Of a DNA stretch of 64,000 bases, positions 47,096-56,721 are shown one piece after another. A program made the translations under genes and the position numbers. Under the pieces are notes generated by a model. It saw nothing but the letters and a program-made list of their open reading frames with translations. It searched no databases and was not told the DNA's origin. The stretch lies in NCBI GenBank assembly GCA_963708805.1, contig CAVPUA010000003.1, forward strand, positions 186,001-250,000. The letters run 5' to 3'. This stretch comes from CAVPUA01 sp963708805. Its GTDB lineage: Bacteria > Actinomycetota > Actinomycetes > Mycobacteriales > Jatrophihabitantaceae. Positions within the stretch are counted from its first letter, which is position 1; each line of letters opens with the position of its first letter.

Positions 47096-47133
47096 CTCGG
47101 GCCGATCCACCGTATTGGGTGGATCGGCCCGAG
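47096..47133 (-). terminator. Perfect 16-bp stem hairpin after the hbhA-like gene
   Basis: CTCGGGCCGATCCACC and GGTGGATCGGCCCGAG pair fully around a 6-base loop (47112-47117). It lies 25 bp past the hbhA-like stop. No U-run follows, as is common for actinobacterial terminators; it may also set the mRNA end between the two genes. Confidence 0.7.
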
Positions 47134-47158
47134 GCTTGCGGCGTTCAGGGTCAGTCGG

Positions 47159-47770
47159 TCAGGACGTCGCCTTCTTGGCCGGAGCCTTCTTCGCGGGCGC
47201 CTTCTTCGCGGGCGCCTTCTTCGCGGGGGCCTTGGCCGCCGGAACCTTCTTGGCGGGAACCTTCTTGGCCGGAGCCTTCTTCGCGGGCGCCTTCTTGGCG
47301 GCGACCTTCTTCGCCGGGGCCTTCGCCGCGGGAGCCGGTGCGGCCTTCTTCACCGGCGCCTTCGCCGCCGGGGCCTTGCCGACCGGCGACTTGGCGATCA
47401 GGCCCTTGGTCGGCTTGACGACGCGGTCCTGAACCGTCTCGTAGAGCGCCTCGTAGATCGTCTCGGCACCCTGGACGAGCTGGGTCACCCGCTTGTCGCG
47501 CTTGATCTCGTTGAGCACCGACTCGGCCGAGACGACCAGTTTCTCGACCCGGTCGTCGCTCTTCAGATCCGCGAAGGCCTTGTCGGCCGAGTCTCGGTAG
47601 CGCTTCACGAGGTCCTCGAGCTCGGACACGAGGGTCTCGAAGCTGACGCTGTGGCCGCCGACGGCGTCGGCGAGGCGGGTCTGGGCGCTCTTCTGAGCGC
47701 TCTCGAGCGCCTGCTTGCCCTGGTCGAGTGCCCCCTCGGCGCGCGTGCGGACATCGTTGACGAACGACAT
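47159..47770 (-). CDS. HBHA-like protein with Lys/Ala/Pro-rich tail
   Basis: A 203-residue protein. Residues 1-125 are a long amphipathic coiled coil (VNDVRTRAEGALDQGKQAL, FETLVSELEDLVKRYRDSADKAF) ; residues 130-203 are a chain of AKKAPAKK and PAKKVPAKK repeats, the heparin- and DNA-binding tail of mycobacterial HbhA. With the XRE regulator upstream and DUF2516 gene downstream it reproduces the Rv0474-Rv0475-Rv0476 order of M. tuberculosis. Roles suggested for the family are adhesion, lipid-body binding and nucleoid association. ATG 47770 has AGGGAG upstream. The repeat DNA is error-prone, so exact tail length is tentative. Confidence 0.8.
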   Translation of the reverse strand: MSFVNDVRTRAEGALDQGKQALESAQKSAQTRLADAVGGHSVSFETLVSELEDLVKRYRDSADKAFADLKSDDRVEKLVVSAESVLNEIKRDKRVTQLVQGAETIYEALYETVQDRVVKPTKGLIAKSPVGKAPAAKAPVKKAAPAPAAKAPAKKVAAKKAPAKKAPAKKVPAKKVPAAKAPAKKAPAKKAPAKKAPAKKATS

Positions 47771-47780
47771 GTGTTCTCCC

Positions 47781-48212
47781 TTACTTCGAGGTGGGTACCG
47801 GAGGTACGGCGGCCGGAGTGACCGCCGCGGTCGCGCTGGCGTTCTCACGCCGGAACGATTCGTAGATCTCGAGCAGCGCCTGCTTCTGCCGCTCGGTGAG
47901 CTGGGCGTCGGCGAGGATGGCGGCGACCAGTTCCGGGTCGCCGTGCCGGTGCTGCAGAGATCCGGCGCGGACATAGAGCTGCTCGGCCGAGATGTGCAGT
48001 CCCTTGGCGATCTGTTGCAGGATGTCGGCGCTCGGACGCCGCAGGCCCCGCTCGATCTGGGACAGGTACGGATTCGAGACCCCGGCGAGCCGAGCCAGCT
48101 GACGCAGCGAGACCTGCGCCTGCTCGCGCTGCTCGCGGATGAACTCGCCGATGGCGCCGGGCGCCATCGAGAGCGCGGCCTTGGCCGGCTCTGTGAGCGA
48201 ATCGGCATCCAT
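47781..48212 (-). CDS. XRE-family helix-turn-helix regulator
   Basis: A 143-residue protein: FIREQREQAQVSLRQLARLAGVSNPYLSQIERGLRRPS is the HTH (VSLRQLARLAGVSNPYLSQI), then ILQQIAKGLHISAEQLYVRAG and a C-terminal helical part ending PVPTSK. It is the counterpart of Rv0474 upstream of hbhA and lies 10 bp before the hbhA-like start. ATG 48212 is preferred to an upstream frame reaching 48266 because similarity begins there. Confidence 0.87.
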   Translation of the reverse strand: MDADSLTEPAKAALSMAPGAIGEFIREQREQAQVSLRQLARLAGVSNPYLSQIERGLRRPSADILQQIAKGLHISAEQLYVRAGSLQHRHGDPELVAAILADAQLTERQKQALLEIYESFRRENASATAAVTPAAVPPVPTSK

Positions 48213-48266
48213 CCGACCAAGTCTGACGCAGAGTGCTAGCAAATGCAAGCGCTCAGCTAGCAGCAC

Positions 48267-49172
48267 TCAGACCGAGTCGGCGGTCTCGACCTCGCCCTCG
48301 TTGTTGACCTCTTCGAACAACGGCGATTTGGCCAGCCGGAACACCCCGAACCCGACCGCGATCGCGCCGACCGTCGCCAGCAGCAGCCACCAGCCGGTGC
48401 GGGTCACCTCGTCGTAGACCAAGACGCCCCACAAGATCGAGACGAGCGGGTCCATCAGCGTGAAGCCGGGCTGGGCCGCGATCAGCGGGCCGATATGCAG
48501 CGCCGCCTGCATCAAGCAGGACGCCCAGCAGCCCGAAACCGACGACGGCGTAGGTCTGCCAGGTCGAGAGCAGCCCGACCAGGCCCCGGTTGTCGAGCTG
48601 CGTCACCGCTTCCTTCAGCAGCGTGGCCGTGAGCCCGAAACTGGTGCCGGCCGCGGCCCCGAGCGCAGCGGTCCGAACCACCTGCCGGCCGCCGCGATTG
48701 CCCAGGATCACCAGCACCAGGATCGTGAATGCCGTGCTGCCACCCGCGGCGGCGTAGGTCATGTCGTTGACGCCGATCGCGTTGCCCGGCTGCGGGATCC
48801 AAGGCCGCGACGAGCACGATCATGCCGCCGGTCATGGCCAGGATGCCCAGCCACTCGGGCCGCCCGAGCCGGGTGCCGAAGACGTGCGAGGCGACCAGCA
48901 CGGTGAGCGGCACCTCGAGCGTGATCACCGGCTCGATCGCCGACAACTCACCGAGCCCGAGGGCGACCGCCTGCAGCACGAACGAACGTGACCATGCCGA
49001 GAAAGCCGAGGATCCACGTTCCGTTGGCCAGCAGGCGACGCATGACGGCGAATCCGAAGGGCTGGTCCGGTGACTCCTCGAGACTGGCCTTGCGCTGCAT
49101 CACGTTGGCGACCGCGTTCCCGCACGCGGCGAGCGCCGCGCAGAGGAAGCCGAGCAGCTCGTTGACGGTCAA
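48267..49172 (-). CDS. DMT/EamA-type transporter (three frameshifts)
   Basis: About 300 residues and ten helices when four overlapping frames are joined: LGFLCAALAACGNAVANVMQRKA, then (shift ~48985) LQAVALGLGELSAIEPVITLEVPL, then (shift ~48801, GCCTTGGATCC) PGNAIGVNDMTYAAAGGS, then (shift ~48514, CTGCTTGATGC) MQAALHIGPLIAAQPGFTLMDPL and an acidic tail. At the last two sites TG reads TTG. The fold is that of drug/metabolite transporters; substrate unknown. ATG 49172 overlaps the hpnO stop by 4 bp, so it may be read with hpnO. Confidence 0.78.
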
Positions 49173-50664
49173 CCCTTCACGGCCTGCTTCACCAGTGATC
49201 GACCGAAGTCCCAGATGAGACCGCCCCCGGAGTGGGCGTCGTCCATGACCGCGACGAAGCCGTCGACGAACGCGTCCACCTCGACGTCGCCGATGATCAG
49301 CGGCGGGATCAACTTGATCACTTCGAGATGATCACCCGACACCTGCGTCAAGATGCGGTGCTGGTGGAACAGGGCGTGGACGACAGTCTGCGCGAACAGT
49401 CCCTTGCGGGCCGCCTGCAGACCCGTCCAGGCCGCTCGCAACTTCAGCGACGACGGACGACCGAACTCGATGCCGATCATGAGGCCGCGCCCACGCACCT
49501 CGCGCAACATCTCGTAGTTGTCGACCAGATCGGCCAGCCGCTTCTGCAGCCGATCGCCGACCTCGCGGGCGTTCTCGACGACGTGTTCGGAGTCGATCAC
49601 GTGCAGGGTCGCCAGTCCGGCCGCCATCGCCTGGGCGTTCGAGCCGAACGTCGAGTCGTGGACCAGGACGCGGTCCATCGACGAGTAGACCTTGTCGAAG
49701 ACGGCGTTGGACGCCATCGTCGCGCCGACCGGCACATAGCCGCCCGACAGCGCCTTCGCCGTCGCCACGATGTCGGGCTGCACCCCGTCGTGCTCGTAGG
49801 CGAAGAAGTCGCCGGTGCGTCCGATCCCGGTCTGCACCTCGTCGGCGATCAGCAGGGCGCCGTACTTCTTCGTCAGCGTCGTGGGCGGCCGAGCAGGAAT
49901 CCCTCCGGGGGGATGAACACGCCCTTGCCCTGGATCGGCTCGATCAGGAACGCGGCGACGTCACCCCGCTTGAGTTCGCGCTCGAGCGCGGCCAGATCGC
50001 CCAGCGCGATCGCGGTGTCGGGCAGCAGGGGGTCGAACCCCTTGCGGAACTCCTTGGCGCCGTTGACCGACAACGACCCGGCCGTCAGACCGTGGAAGGC
50101 GTGATCGACATAGACGACGCGCGGGCGCTTCGTGGCATAACGGGCGAACTTCAGCGCGGCTTCGACTGCCTCGGTACCGCTGTTGGAGAAGTAGACGCGA
50201 TCGAGGTGCGGCACCTTGGCCAGCAGTCGCTCGGCGAGCAGGCCGGCCAGCGGCGCGCAGTCGAACTGGGTGAGGTCGGCCAGGCCGGCATCGAGGACGT
50301 CGTGCATCGCCTGCCGGACGACCGGGTTGTGCCGGCCCAAGCGCGTACACGCCGAAACCGGCCAGCATGTCGAGGTACGGCGATGCCGTCCTCGTCGTAC
50401 AGGTAGGCGCCCTCGGCCCGCGTGTAGACCTTGTCGAAGCCGATCGTGTGCAGCATCCGCGGCAAGCTGCCGGTTCATGTGACGCTCGTGCAGCGCGTAG
50501 CCGTCGCGTCCGCGCTGGCGCAAAAGTTCGTTCAAATCGAAGGAAGAGCCTGCGTCCACCGCCACCCCCTCGATAACCTGTGACTCAACTGAACGGTAAC
50601 CGACGCGGAACGCGGAACGGAGGTGCAGGTCGCCGAGATCACTGCCGGGCAATCGCTCGACCAT
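49169..50664 (-). CDS. hpnO: Class III aminotransferase, HpnO-like (four frameshifts)
   Basis: About 497 residues. HpnO converts bacteriohopane ribose/tetrol intermediates to aminobacteriohopanetriol. Visible: LHERHMNRQLPRMLHTIGFDKVY (read as HMNRQL then PRMLHTIGFDKVY), LDMLAGFGVYALGRHNPVV, YFSNSGTEAVEAALKFAR, VYVDHAFHGLTAGSLS, LIEPIQGKG, TGIGRTGDFFAYEHDG and the PLP-lysine in IVATAKALSGGYVPVG. Frames shift near 50464 (CAGCTTGCC), 50378, 50339 (GCGCTTGGG) and 49885. ATG 50664 follows a TAGCCT -10. It faces hpnC from a 26-bp divergent promoter, which supports the hopanoid assignment over ornithine-type aminotransferases. Confidence 0.82.
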
Positions 50665-50674
50665 GTAGTTAGAC

Positions 50675-50690
50675 AGGCTAAGGTTCTTCT
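50675..50690. promoter_or_regulatory. Overlapping divergent promoters of hpnO and hpnC
   Basis: Plus strand: TAAGGT at 50679-50684, six bases before GTG 50691 (leaderless hpnC). Minus strand: TAGCCT from 50680 to 50675, eleven bases before ATG 50664. The two -10 boxes overlap by two bases, so the two transcripts should compete. Confidence 0.55.
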
Positions 50691-51570
50691 GTGAACCCGG
50701 TACGAGTGGGCATACACGTGAGTGATCTTCCTCATTCCGCCAAGGCCGAATCACGCGGCATAGACGCGGATCTCGACGCTCTGGCCGGACAGGCCGCCGC
50801 CGAGAACTTCCCGGTGGCCCTCCGAGTGCTGCCCAAACGGCCGCGCGCCCACCTCGAACGCGTCTACGCCTACGCCCGCTTCGTCGACGACATCGGCGAC
50901 GAGGCACCCGGTGATCGCCGCGTCCTGCTCGACCGGGTCGAGCGCGACATCCACCGACTGCACATCGGCACCCCGGTGCTGCCGCCGGTGCGCGGGCTGC
51001 AGCCGGTCGTCGACGAGTGCCACGTGCCGCTGCAGTGCTTCCTCGACCTCGTCGAGGCCAACCGGGTCGACCAGTCGGTCAGCACCTACGAGACGTTCGA
51101 TGATCTGCTCGACTACTGCCGGCTCTCGGCCGCACCGATCGGGCGGATGGTGCTGCACATCGCCGACGCCGCCGACGCACGCAACGTCGTCGACTCCGAC
51201 CAGGTGTGCGCCGCCCTCCAGGTGCTCGAGCACTGCCAGGACGTCCGCGAGGACGCCGCGATGGGACGCGTCTACCTGCCTCAGGCCGATCTCGACGGCG
51301 TCAAGGTCGACGGCGACCGAACCAGCCCCGAACTGCGGGCGGTCGTCCGTACGCAGGTCGAGCGCTCCGAACTGCTGCTCGGAGCCCGGCCGTGCTCTCG
51401 TGCGGCGTCTGCACGGCTGGAGCAAGATCGCCGTCGCCGGGTACGTCGCCGGCGGACTGGCCACGGCCGACGCGCTGCGCGCCGGCGACTTCGACGTCCT
51501 GGCCCAGACGCTCAAGCCGACCAAGGCCCGCACCGCCTATCACGCGATCCGGTTGGTGCTCGGCCGATGA
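50691..51570 (+). CDS. hpnC: Hydroxysqualene synthase HpnC (frameshift)
   Basis: About 292 residues, squalene/phytoene synthase fold. Asp-rich motifs: YARFVDDIGDEAP and LEHCQDVREDAAMGRVYLP; also LDYCRLSAAPIGRMVLHI. In the three-enzyme route HpnD, HpnC and HpnE turn two FPP into squalene via presqualene diphosphate and hydroxysqualene; HpnC makes hydroxysqualene. One extra C near 51389 (GCCCGGCCGTGC) shifts the frame before LVRRLHGWSKIAVAGY. GTG 50691 sits on a leaderless promoter. The ATGA overlap with hpnD is intact. Confidence 0.9.
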
Positions 51571-52424
51571 ACGTCGACCAGGCGTACGCCGAGTGCGAAC
51601 GAATCACCCGCGAAGAGGCGCGCAACTTCTCGTGGGGCATCCGCCTGCTGCCCGCGCCGAAGCGCCGCGCCCTCTCCGCGGTGTACGCCTTCGCCCGCCG
51701 CATCGACGACATCGGCGACGGCACGCTGCCGAACGAGATCAAGATCGCCCAGCTGGCCGAGGCCCGCGCGGCCGCCGCGGACCCCTCCGGATACCCCGAC
51801 GACCCGGTGTTGGTTGCGCTGGACGATGCCGCCCGTCGCCTGCCGATCCCGCTGAACGCCTTCGGCGAGCTCGTGGACGGCTGCGAGATGGACGTCCAGG
51901 GTCGCCACTACGAGACGCTCGACGAGCTGGTCGACTACTGCCGCTGCGTCGCCGGGTCGATCGGCCGCCTGTCCCTGGGCGTGTTCAACCCGCCCGGTTC
52001 TGACGAGACAACCGCCGACATCGCGAACACGCTCGGGGTGGCGCTGCAGCTCACCAACATCCTGCGCGACGTGCGGGAGGACCTCGGCAACGGGCGGATC
52101 TACCTGCCCAGCCGGGATCTCGAGTTGTTCGGCGTCGAACTCAAGACGAGCGCCGACGGCTCCCTCGATCCGCAGGACGGACGGCTGGCCGAGCTCGTCC
52201 GGTTCGAAGCGGCCCGAGCCTGGGGCTGGTACGACCGGGGACTGCGCCTGCTGCCCGTGCTCGATCGCCGCAGCGCCGCCTGCTGTGCGGCGATGGCCGG
52301 CATCTACCAGGAGCTGCTGGGCAAGATAGCCGCCGATCCCGAGATCATCATGCGCGGACGGGCCTCACTCTCGACCGGTCAGAAGCTGCGCGTGGCCGGA
52401 CGCGGACTGGTGCGCCGTGGCTGA
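51567..52424 (+). CDS. hpnD: Presqualene diphosphate synthase HpnD
   Basis: A 285-residue squalene/phytoene synthase-fold enzyme: NFSWGIRLLPAPKRRAL, first Asp motif FARRIDDIGDG, CEMDVQGRHYETLDELVDYC (CEMDVQGRHYETL), second motif LTNILRDVREDLGNGRIYLP. It condenses two FPP to presqualene diphosphate. ATG 51567 overlaps the hpnC stop; the end overlaps hpnE by 8 bp. The reading frame is undamaged. Confidence 0.93.
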   Translation: MNVDQAYAECERITREEARNFSWGIRLLPAPKRRALSAVYAFARRIDDIGDGTLPNEIKIAQLAEARAAAADPSGYPDDPVLVALDDAARRLPIPLNAFGELVDGCEMDVQGRHYETLDELVDYCRCVAGSIGRLSLGVFNPPGSDETTADIANTLGVALQLTNILRDVREDLGNGRIYLPSRDLELFGVELKTSADGSLDPQDGRLAELVRFEAARAWGWYDRGLRLLPVLDRRSAACCAAMAGIYQELLGKIAADPEIIMRGRASLSTGQKLRVAGRGLVRRG

Positions 52425-53769
52425 TCCGATCGTCGTCGTCGGGGGCGGGCTGGCCGGAATCTCGGCCGCGCTCACGCTGGCCGACGCGGGGCGCGAGGTG
52501 GTGCTCGTCGAGGGGCGGCCCCGCCTGGGTGGCTCGGCGTTCTCGTTCAAGCGGGGCGAGCTCTCGATCGACAACGGCCAGCACGTGTTCCTGCGCTGCT
52601 GCGACCAGTACCGCTGGCTGCTCGCCCGCCTCGGTGTCGAGGACCAGGTGGTGTTGCAGTCGCACCTCGACATCCCGGTGCTTCGCGCCGACGGGAAATC
52701 GGCGCACCTGTCGCGGCTGCCCGGCGTCCCGGCGCCGTTGCACCTCACCGCCGCCCTCGCGTCCTACCGCCTGCTGAGCCCGGCCGACCGGCTGCGCGCG
52801 GTCCGCGGCGCGCTCGCCCTGCGCACGCTGAATCCGGCCAACGGGGCCCTCGACCAGCGCAGCCTCGGTGAGTTCCTGCGCCGGCACGGCCAGAACGACG
52901 CCACGATCAACGCCCTGTGGGGCATCGTCGCGACGGCCACGCTGAACCTGCACCCGGACGACGCTTCCCTGGCGCTGGCGGCCAAGGTCTTCCGTACCGG
53001 TCTGCTCGATCACGCACCGGCCGCCGACGTCGGCTACGCCGACCGGCCCCTCGGCGACCTGCACCACGTCGCGGCCGAGGCGGCGCTGCAGAAGGCCGGC
53101 GTCGAGGTGGTGCTGCAGCACAAGGTGCGCTCGATCGGCGCTGAGGGCGTCGTTCGCGCGACCGGCCAGAGCGGCAGTGAGCGCAGCTGGACCGCCGGGG
53201 ACGTGATCATGGCTCTGCCGTGGCAGGACACGCTCGCAACCGTCCCGGCGCTGCGTGAGACGCCGGTCGCGGCGGCGGAGGGGCTCGGGGCGGCACCGAT
53301 CGTGAACGTGCACGTGATCTACGACCGGAGGGTGACCGACCACCCGTTTGCCGCCGCCGTCGACTCACCGGCGCAGTGGATCTTCGACCGGACGGGCACC
53401 TCGGGGCTCGAGAGCGGCCAGTACCTCGCGATCACGGTGTCGGCGGCGGACGACATCATCGACACGCCGAGTGCGACACTGACGAGTCAGTTCATCGACG
53501 AGCTGGCCAAGCTGTTTCCGGCAGCGGGAAGAGCCTCGGTCGTCGATGCGTTCGTAACTCGCGAGAGGCGCGCGACGTTTCGGCAGGCTCCAGGCTCGGC
53601 GGCAATGCGGCCGACGAGCAGTTCGGGTATCGCGGGCATCCGGCTCGCCGGTGCCTGGATTGCCACCGGCTGGCCCGACACGATGGAAAGTGCGGTGCGA
53701 AGTGGGGTCGGTGCAGCGCAGGATGTACTACGAGACAGCCGAGATGGGGGTCAGGTGTTAGCCGCGTGA
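52417..53769 (+). CDS. hpnE: Hydroxysqualene dehydroxylase HpnE
   Basis: A 450-residue FAD-dependent amine-oxidase-fold enzyme: dinucleotide motif VVVGGGLAGISAALTLADAG (20 residues), VEGRPRLGGSAFSF, DNGQHVFLRCCDQYRWLL, and the C-terminal FAD contact IRLAGAWIATGWPDTMESAV (IRLAGAWIATGWP). It reduces hydroxysqualene to squalene, completing the HpnCDE route. GTG 52417 overlaps the hpnD end; the stop overlaps the next GTG (GTGA). Intact frame. Confidence 0.93.
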   Translation: MADPIVVVGGGLAGISAALTLADAGREVVLVEGRPRLGGSAFSFKRGELSIDNGQHVFLRCCDQYRWLLARLGVEDQVVLQSHLDIPVLRADGKSAHLSRLPGVPAPLHLTAALASYRLLSPADRLRAVRGALALRTLNPANGALDQRSLGEFLRRHGQNDATINALWGIVATATLNLHPDDASLALAAKVFRTGLLDHAPAADVGYADRPLGDLHHVAAEAALQKAGVEVVLQHKVRSIGAEGVVRATGQSGSERSWTAGDVIMALPWQDTLATVPALRETPVAAAEGLGAAPIVNVHVIYDRRVTDHPFAAAVDSPAQWIFDRTGTSGLESGQYLAITVSAADDIIDTPSATLTSQFIDELAKLFPAAGRASVVDAFVTRERRATFRQAPGSAAMRPTSSSGIAGIRLAGAWIATGWPDTMESAVRSGVGAAQDVLRDSRDGGQVLAA

Positions 53770-54787
53770 GCGTCACTACCTCGGGTGAGGCCAAGCAGAT
53801 CGTCGATCAGGCATCGGCGCTGGTGCTGCCCGCCATGCGGGCGGCAGTCGACACGCTCGACCCGCGCATGCGCCTGATCGCGAGCTACCAGCTGGGCTGG
53901 TGCGACGCGGACGGGCGGCCGACCGACGCCGGCGGCAAGGGCCTGCGCGCGACGATGGCCATCGTCTCGGCGACGGCGGCCGGTGGTGACCCCGCTGACG
54001 GCGTCCCGGGCGCGGTCTCGGTCGAACTCATCCACAACTTCTCGCTGCTGCACGACGACGTCATGGACCGCGATCTCGAGCGCCGCCACCGCCCGACCGG
54101 CTGGGTCGCGTTCGGCGACGGCCAGGCGATCCTGGCCGGCAACGCGATGATGGCGCTCGCCTTCGACGTCCTGCTCGCGGCGAGCGAACGGCGCCAAGGC
54201 GCTGCATCATCTGACCCGCGCCGTCCAGGGGTTGATCAGCGGCCAGTCCGACGACCTCGCGCTCGAGAAGTCGCCCGACGTCGACCTCGAGGGCTGCCTG
54301 GCGATGGAAGCCGGCAAGACCGCAGCGCTGATGGCCTGCTCGGCCTCGATCGGGGCCGTCGTGCGCCGGTGCCCCGGACGAGATCGTCGCCGCGCTCAGC
54401 GAATACGGCTTCGAGCTCGGCCTGGCGTTCCAGATCGTCGACGACATCCTCGGCATCACCGGCGATCCCTCGGTGACCGGCAAGTCGTCGTCGTCCGACG
54501 TGCGCGCGGGCAAGCGCAGTGCACCGGTGGTCGCGGCCCTCACCTCGGGCACCGACGCCGGCCGCCGCCTCGAACGAATGCTGGCCGACGGCCCGCCCGA
54601 GTCCGAGGACGACGTCGCGCTGGCGACGGCGCTGATCACCGAGGCCGGCGGGCTGAGCTGGGCCGCGCGCGAGGCCGACGACCGGCTGGCTCGCGCCCTG
54701 GCGCACCTGGAAGTACTACCGGCCGGTTCGGCGGCCCGCAACGACCTGACCACGCTGGCCCGGTTCGTCGTCGAACGCGACCGCTGA
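53766..54787 (+). CDS. Polyprenyl diphosphate synthase of the hopanoid cluster (two frameshifts)
   Basis: About 339 residues, trans-isoprenyl diphosphate synthase. First Asp-rich motif LLHDDVMDRDLERRHRPT; second FQIVDDILGITGDPSVTGK, in the DDxLGxxGD form seen in actinobacterial hopanoid loci. It probably supplies FPP (or GGPP) for HpnC/HpnD; chain length cannot be fixed from sequence. Two extra bases, near 54196 (GAACGGCGCCAAG) and 54368 (GTGCGCCGGTGCC), break the frame; the peptide continues as AKALHHLTRAVQGLISGQ and EYGFELGLAFQIV. GTG 53766 overlaps hpnE. Confidence 0.88.
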
Positions 54788-54819
54788 GCGACATCCTAGA
54801 GATCGGAAGGAGGCAGACC

Positions 54820-56721
54820 GTGACGTCCCAGAAGCAGCAGTCCGTTCCGTCGGCTGCCTCCCTCGCCGTCGAGCGCGCCCGTGACTACCTGCTCGGCCGG
54901 CAGGATGCGGCCGGCTGGTGGAAGGGCGAACTGCGCACGAACGTCACCATGGACGCCGAGGACCTGCTGATGCGTCAGTTCCTCGGCATCCTCGATCCGG
55001 TCGATCTCGAGCAGGCCGCCCGCTGGATCCGCTCGCAGCAGCGCGGCCGACGGCACCTGGGCCAACTTCGAGGGTGGGCCGGGCGATCTCGGCACGACGG
55101 TCGAGGCCTACGTCGCCCTGCGGCTGGCCGGCGACTCGCTCGACGATGCCGACCTCACCCGCGCCCGCGAGTGGATCTTGGCCAACGGCGGCGTCGAGTC
55201 GGCGCCGGGTGTTCACCCGGATCTGGCTGGCGCTGTTCGGCGAGTGGTCGTGGGACGAGCTGCCGACGATGCCGCCGGAGTTGATCTTCCTGCCGCCGAA
55301 GGCCCCGCTGAACGTCTACCAGTGGGCCTGCTGGGCGCGGCAGACCGTGGTGCCGCTGACGATCGTCGCGACCATCCGTCCGGTGCGTCCGCTGCCGTTC
55401 CACGTCGACGAGCTGCGCGCCGGCACCGTGCCACCCGAGCGCGTGCCGGCGAAGTTCGCGACCACGGCGCGCAACTTCCAACTGCTCGACAAGGTCCTGA
55501 ACGCCTATCACCACGCGCCGGTGCATCCGCTGCGCAAGCGCGCGATGCGCGAGGCCACCGAATGGATCTTGGCCCGCCAGGAGTCCGACGGCGGCTGGGG
55601 CGGCATCCAACCGCCGTGGGTGTATTCGGTGCTCGCCCTGCACCTCATGGGCTACCCGCTCGACAACCCGGCCGTCGCCGCGGCGATCAAGGGACTCGAC
55701 GGCTTCCTTGTCCATGAAGACACTCCCGACGGGCCGGTCCGCCGCCTCGAGGCCTGCCAGTCGCCGGTCTGGGACACCTGCCTGACCCTGATCGCGCTCG
55801 ACGACGCCGGTGTCCCCGCCGATCATCCGGCCGTCCGAGCGCGGCGTCGACTGGATGGCGGCCGAAGAGGTCACCGTCGCCGGCGACTGGGCGGTGCAGC
55901 GGCCCGACCTCGCTCCGGCCGGCTGGGCGTTCGAGTTCGCCAACGACTTCTACGCCGACGTCGACGACACCGCCGAGGTCGTGCTGGCTCTGCATCGCAT
56001 CGGCGACCCCGCCCTCGAACCGGCGATCCAGCGTGGCGTCGACTGGGTGGTCGGCATGCAGTCGGCCGACGGCGGCTGGGCGGCGTTCGACGCCGACAAC
56101 ACCCACTACTTCATCAACAAGCTGCCGTTCTGCGACTTCGGCGCCGTGATCGACCCGCCCTCGGCCGACGTCACCGCGCACGCCGTCGAGATGCTGGCCG
56201 TGCGCGGACTGGCCGACTCGGTGCCGGCCCAGCGGGGCGTCGCCTGGTTGCTCGAACGCGCAGGAGCCCGACGGCTCGTGGTTCGGACGTTGGGGCGCGA
56301 ACTACGTCTACGGCCTCGGCGCCGTGCGTGCCCGCGCTCGTCGAGGCGGGCGTCGAGCGGACCTCACTGCCGATCAAGCGAGCCGTGCGCTGGCTGCACG
56401 AGCACCAGAACGCCGACGGCGGCTGGGGCGAGGACCTGCGCTCCTACGACGACCCGAGCTGGGCCGGGCGCGGAGCGTCGACGCCGTCGCAGACCGGCTT
56501 GGGCGCTGATGGCGTTGCTGGCCGCCGGTGACTCGTCGGCAGCGGTCGAGGCCGGCGTCACCTACTTGATCGACAACCAGCAGGCCGACGGCGGCTGGGA
56601 CGAGGATCTCTACACCGGCACCGGTTTCCCCGGTGACTTCTACATCAACTACGAGCTGTACCGGCATGTCTTTCCGCTGACCGCCCTTGGCCGCTACCTG
56701 AAGAGGGATGCCAATGGCTGA
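54820..56721 (+). CDS. shc: Squalene-hopene cyclase (six frameshifts)
   Basis: About 631 residues once six single-base insertions (near 55048, 55205, 55835, 56263, 56330, 56503) are skipped. Catalytic DXDD is in YADVDDTAEV; QW repeats are SDGGWGG, ADGGWAAFD, ADGGWGED and ADGGWDED; also PFCDFGAVIDPPSADVT. It cyclises squalene to hopene/hopanol at the membrane. AAGGAGG lies six bases before GTG 54820. Every piece is collinear with family members and in order, so this is a real cyclase with assembly errors, not a decayed gene. Ends in an 8-bp overlap with hpnG/ispH. Confidence 0.92.

Noticed and set aside
47159..48220. A single 353-residue gene fusing the XRE and HBHA-like frames
   Set aside because: The long frame runs antisense-like junk through the regulator gene; HBHA similarity starts at ATG 47770 with a good ribosome site, and the regulator is complete in another frame.
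49169..50664. Ornithine or acetylornithine aminotransferase
   Set aside because: The N-terminal HERHMNRQL and LHTIGFDKVY segments and the divergent position next to hpnC fit HpnO better, and there are no arginine genes nearby.
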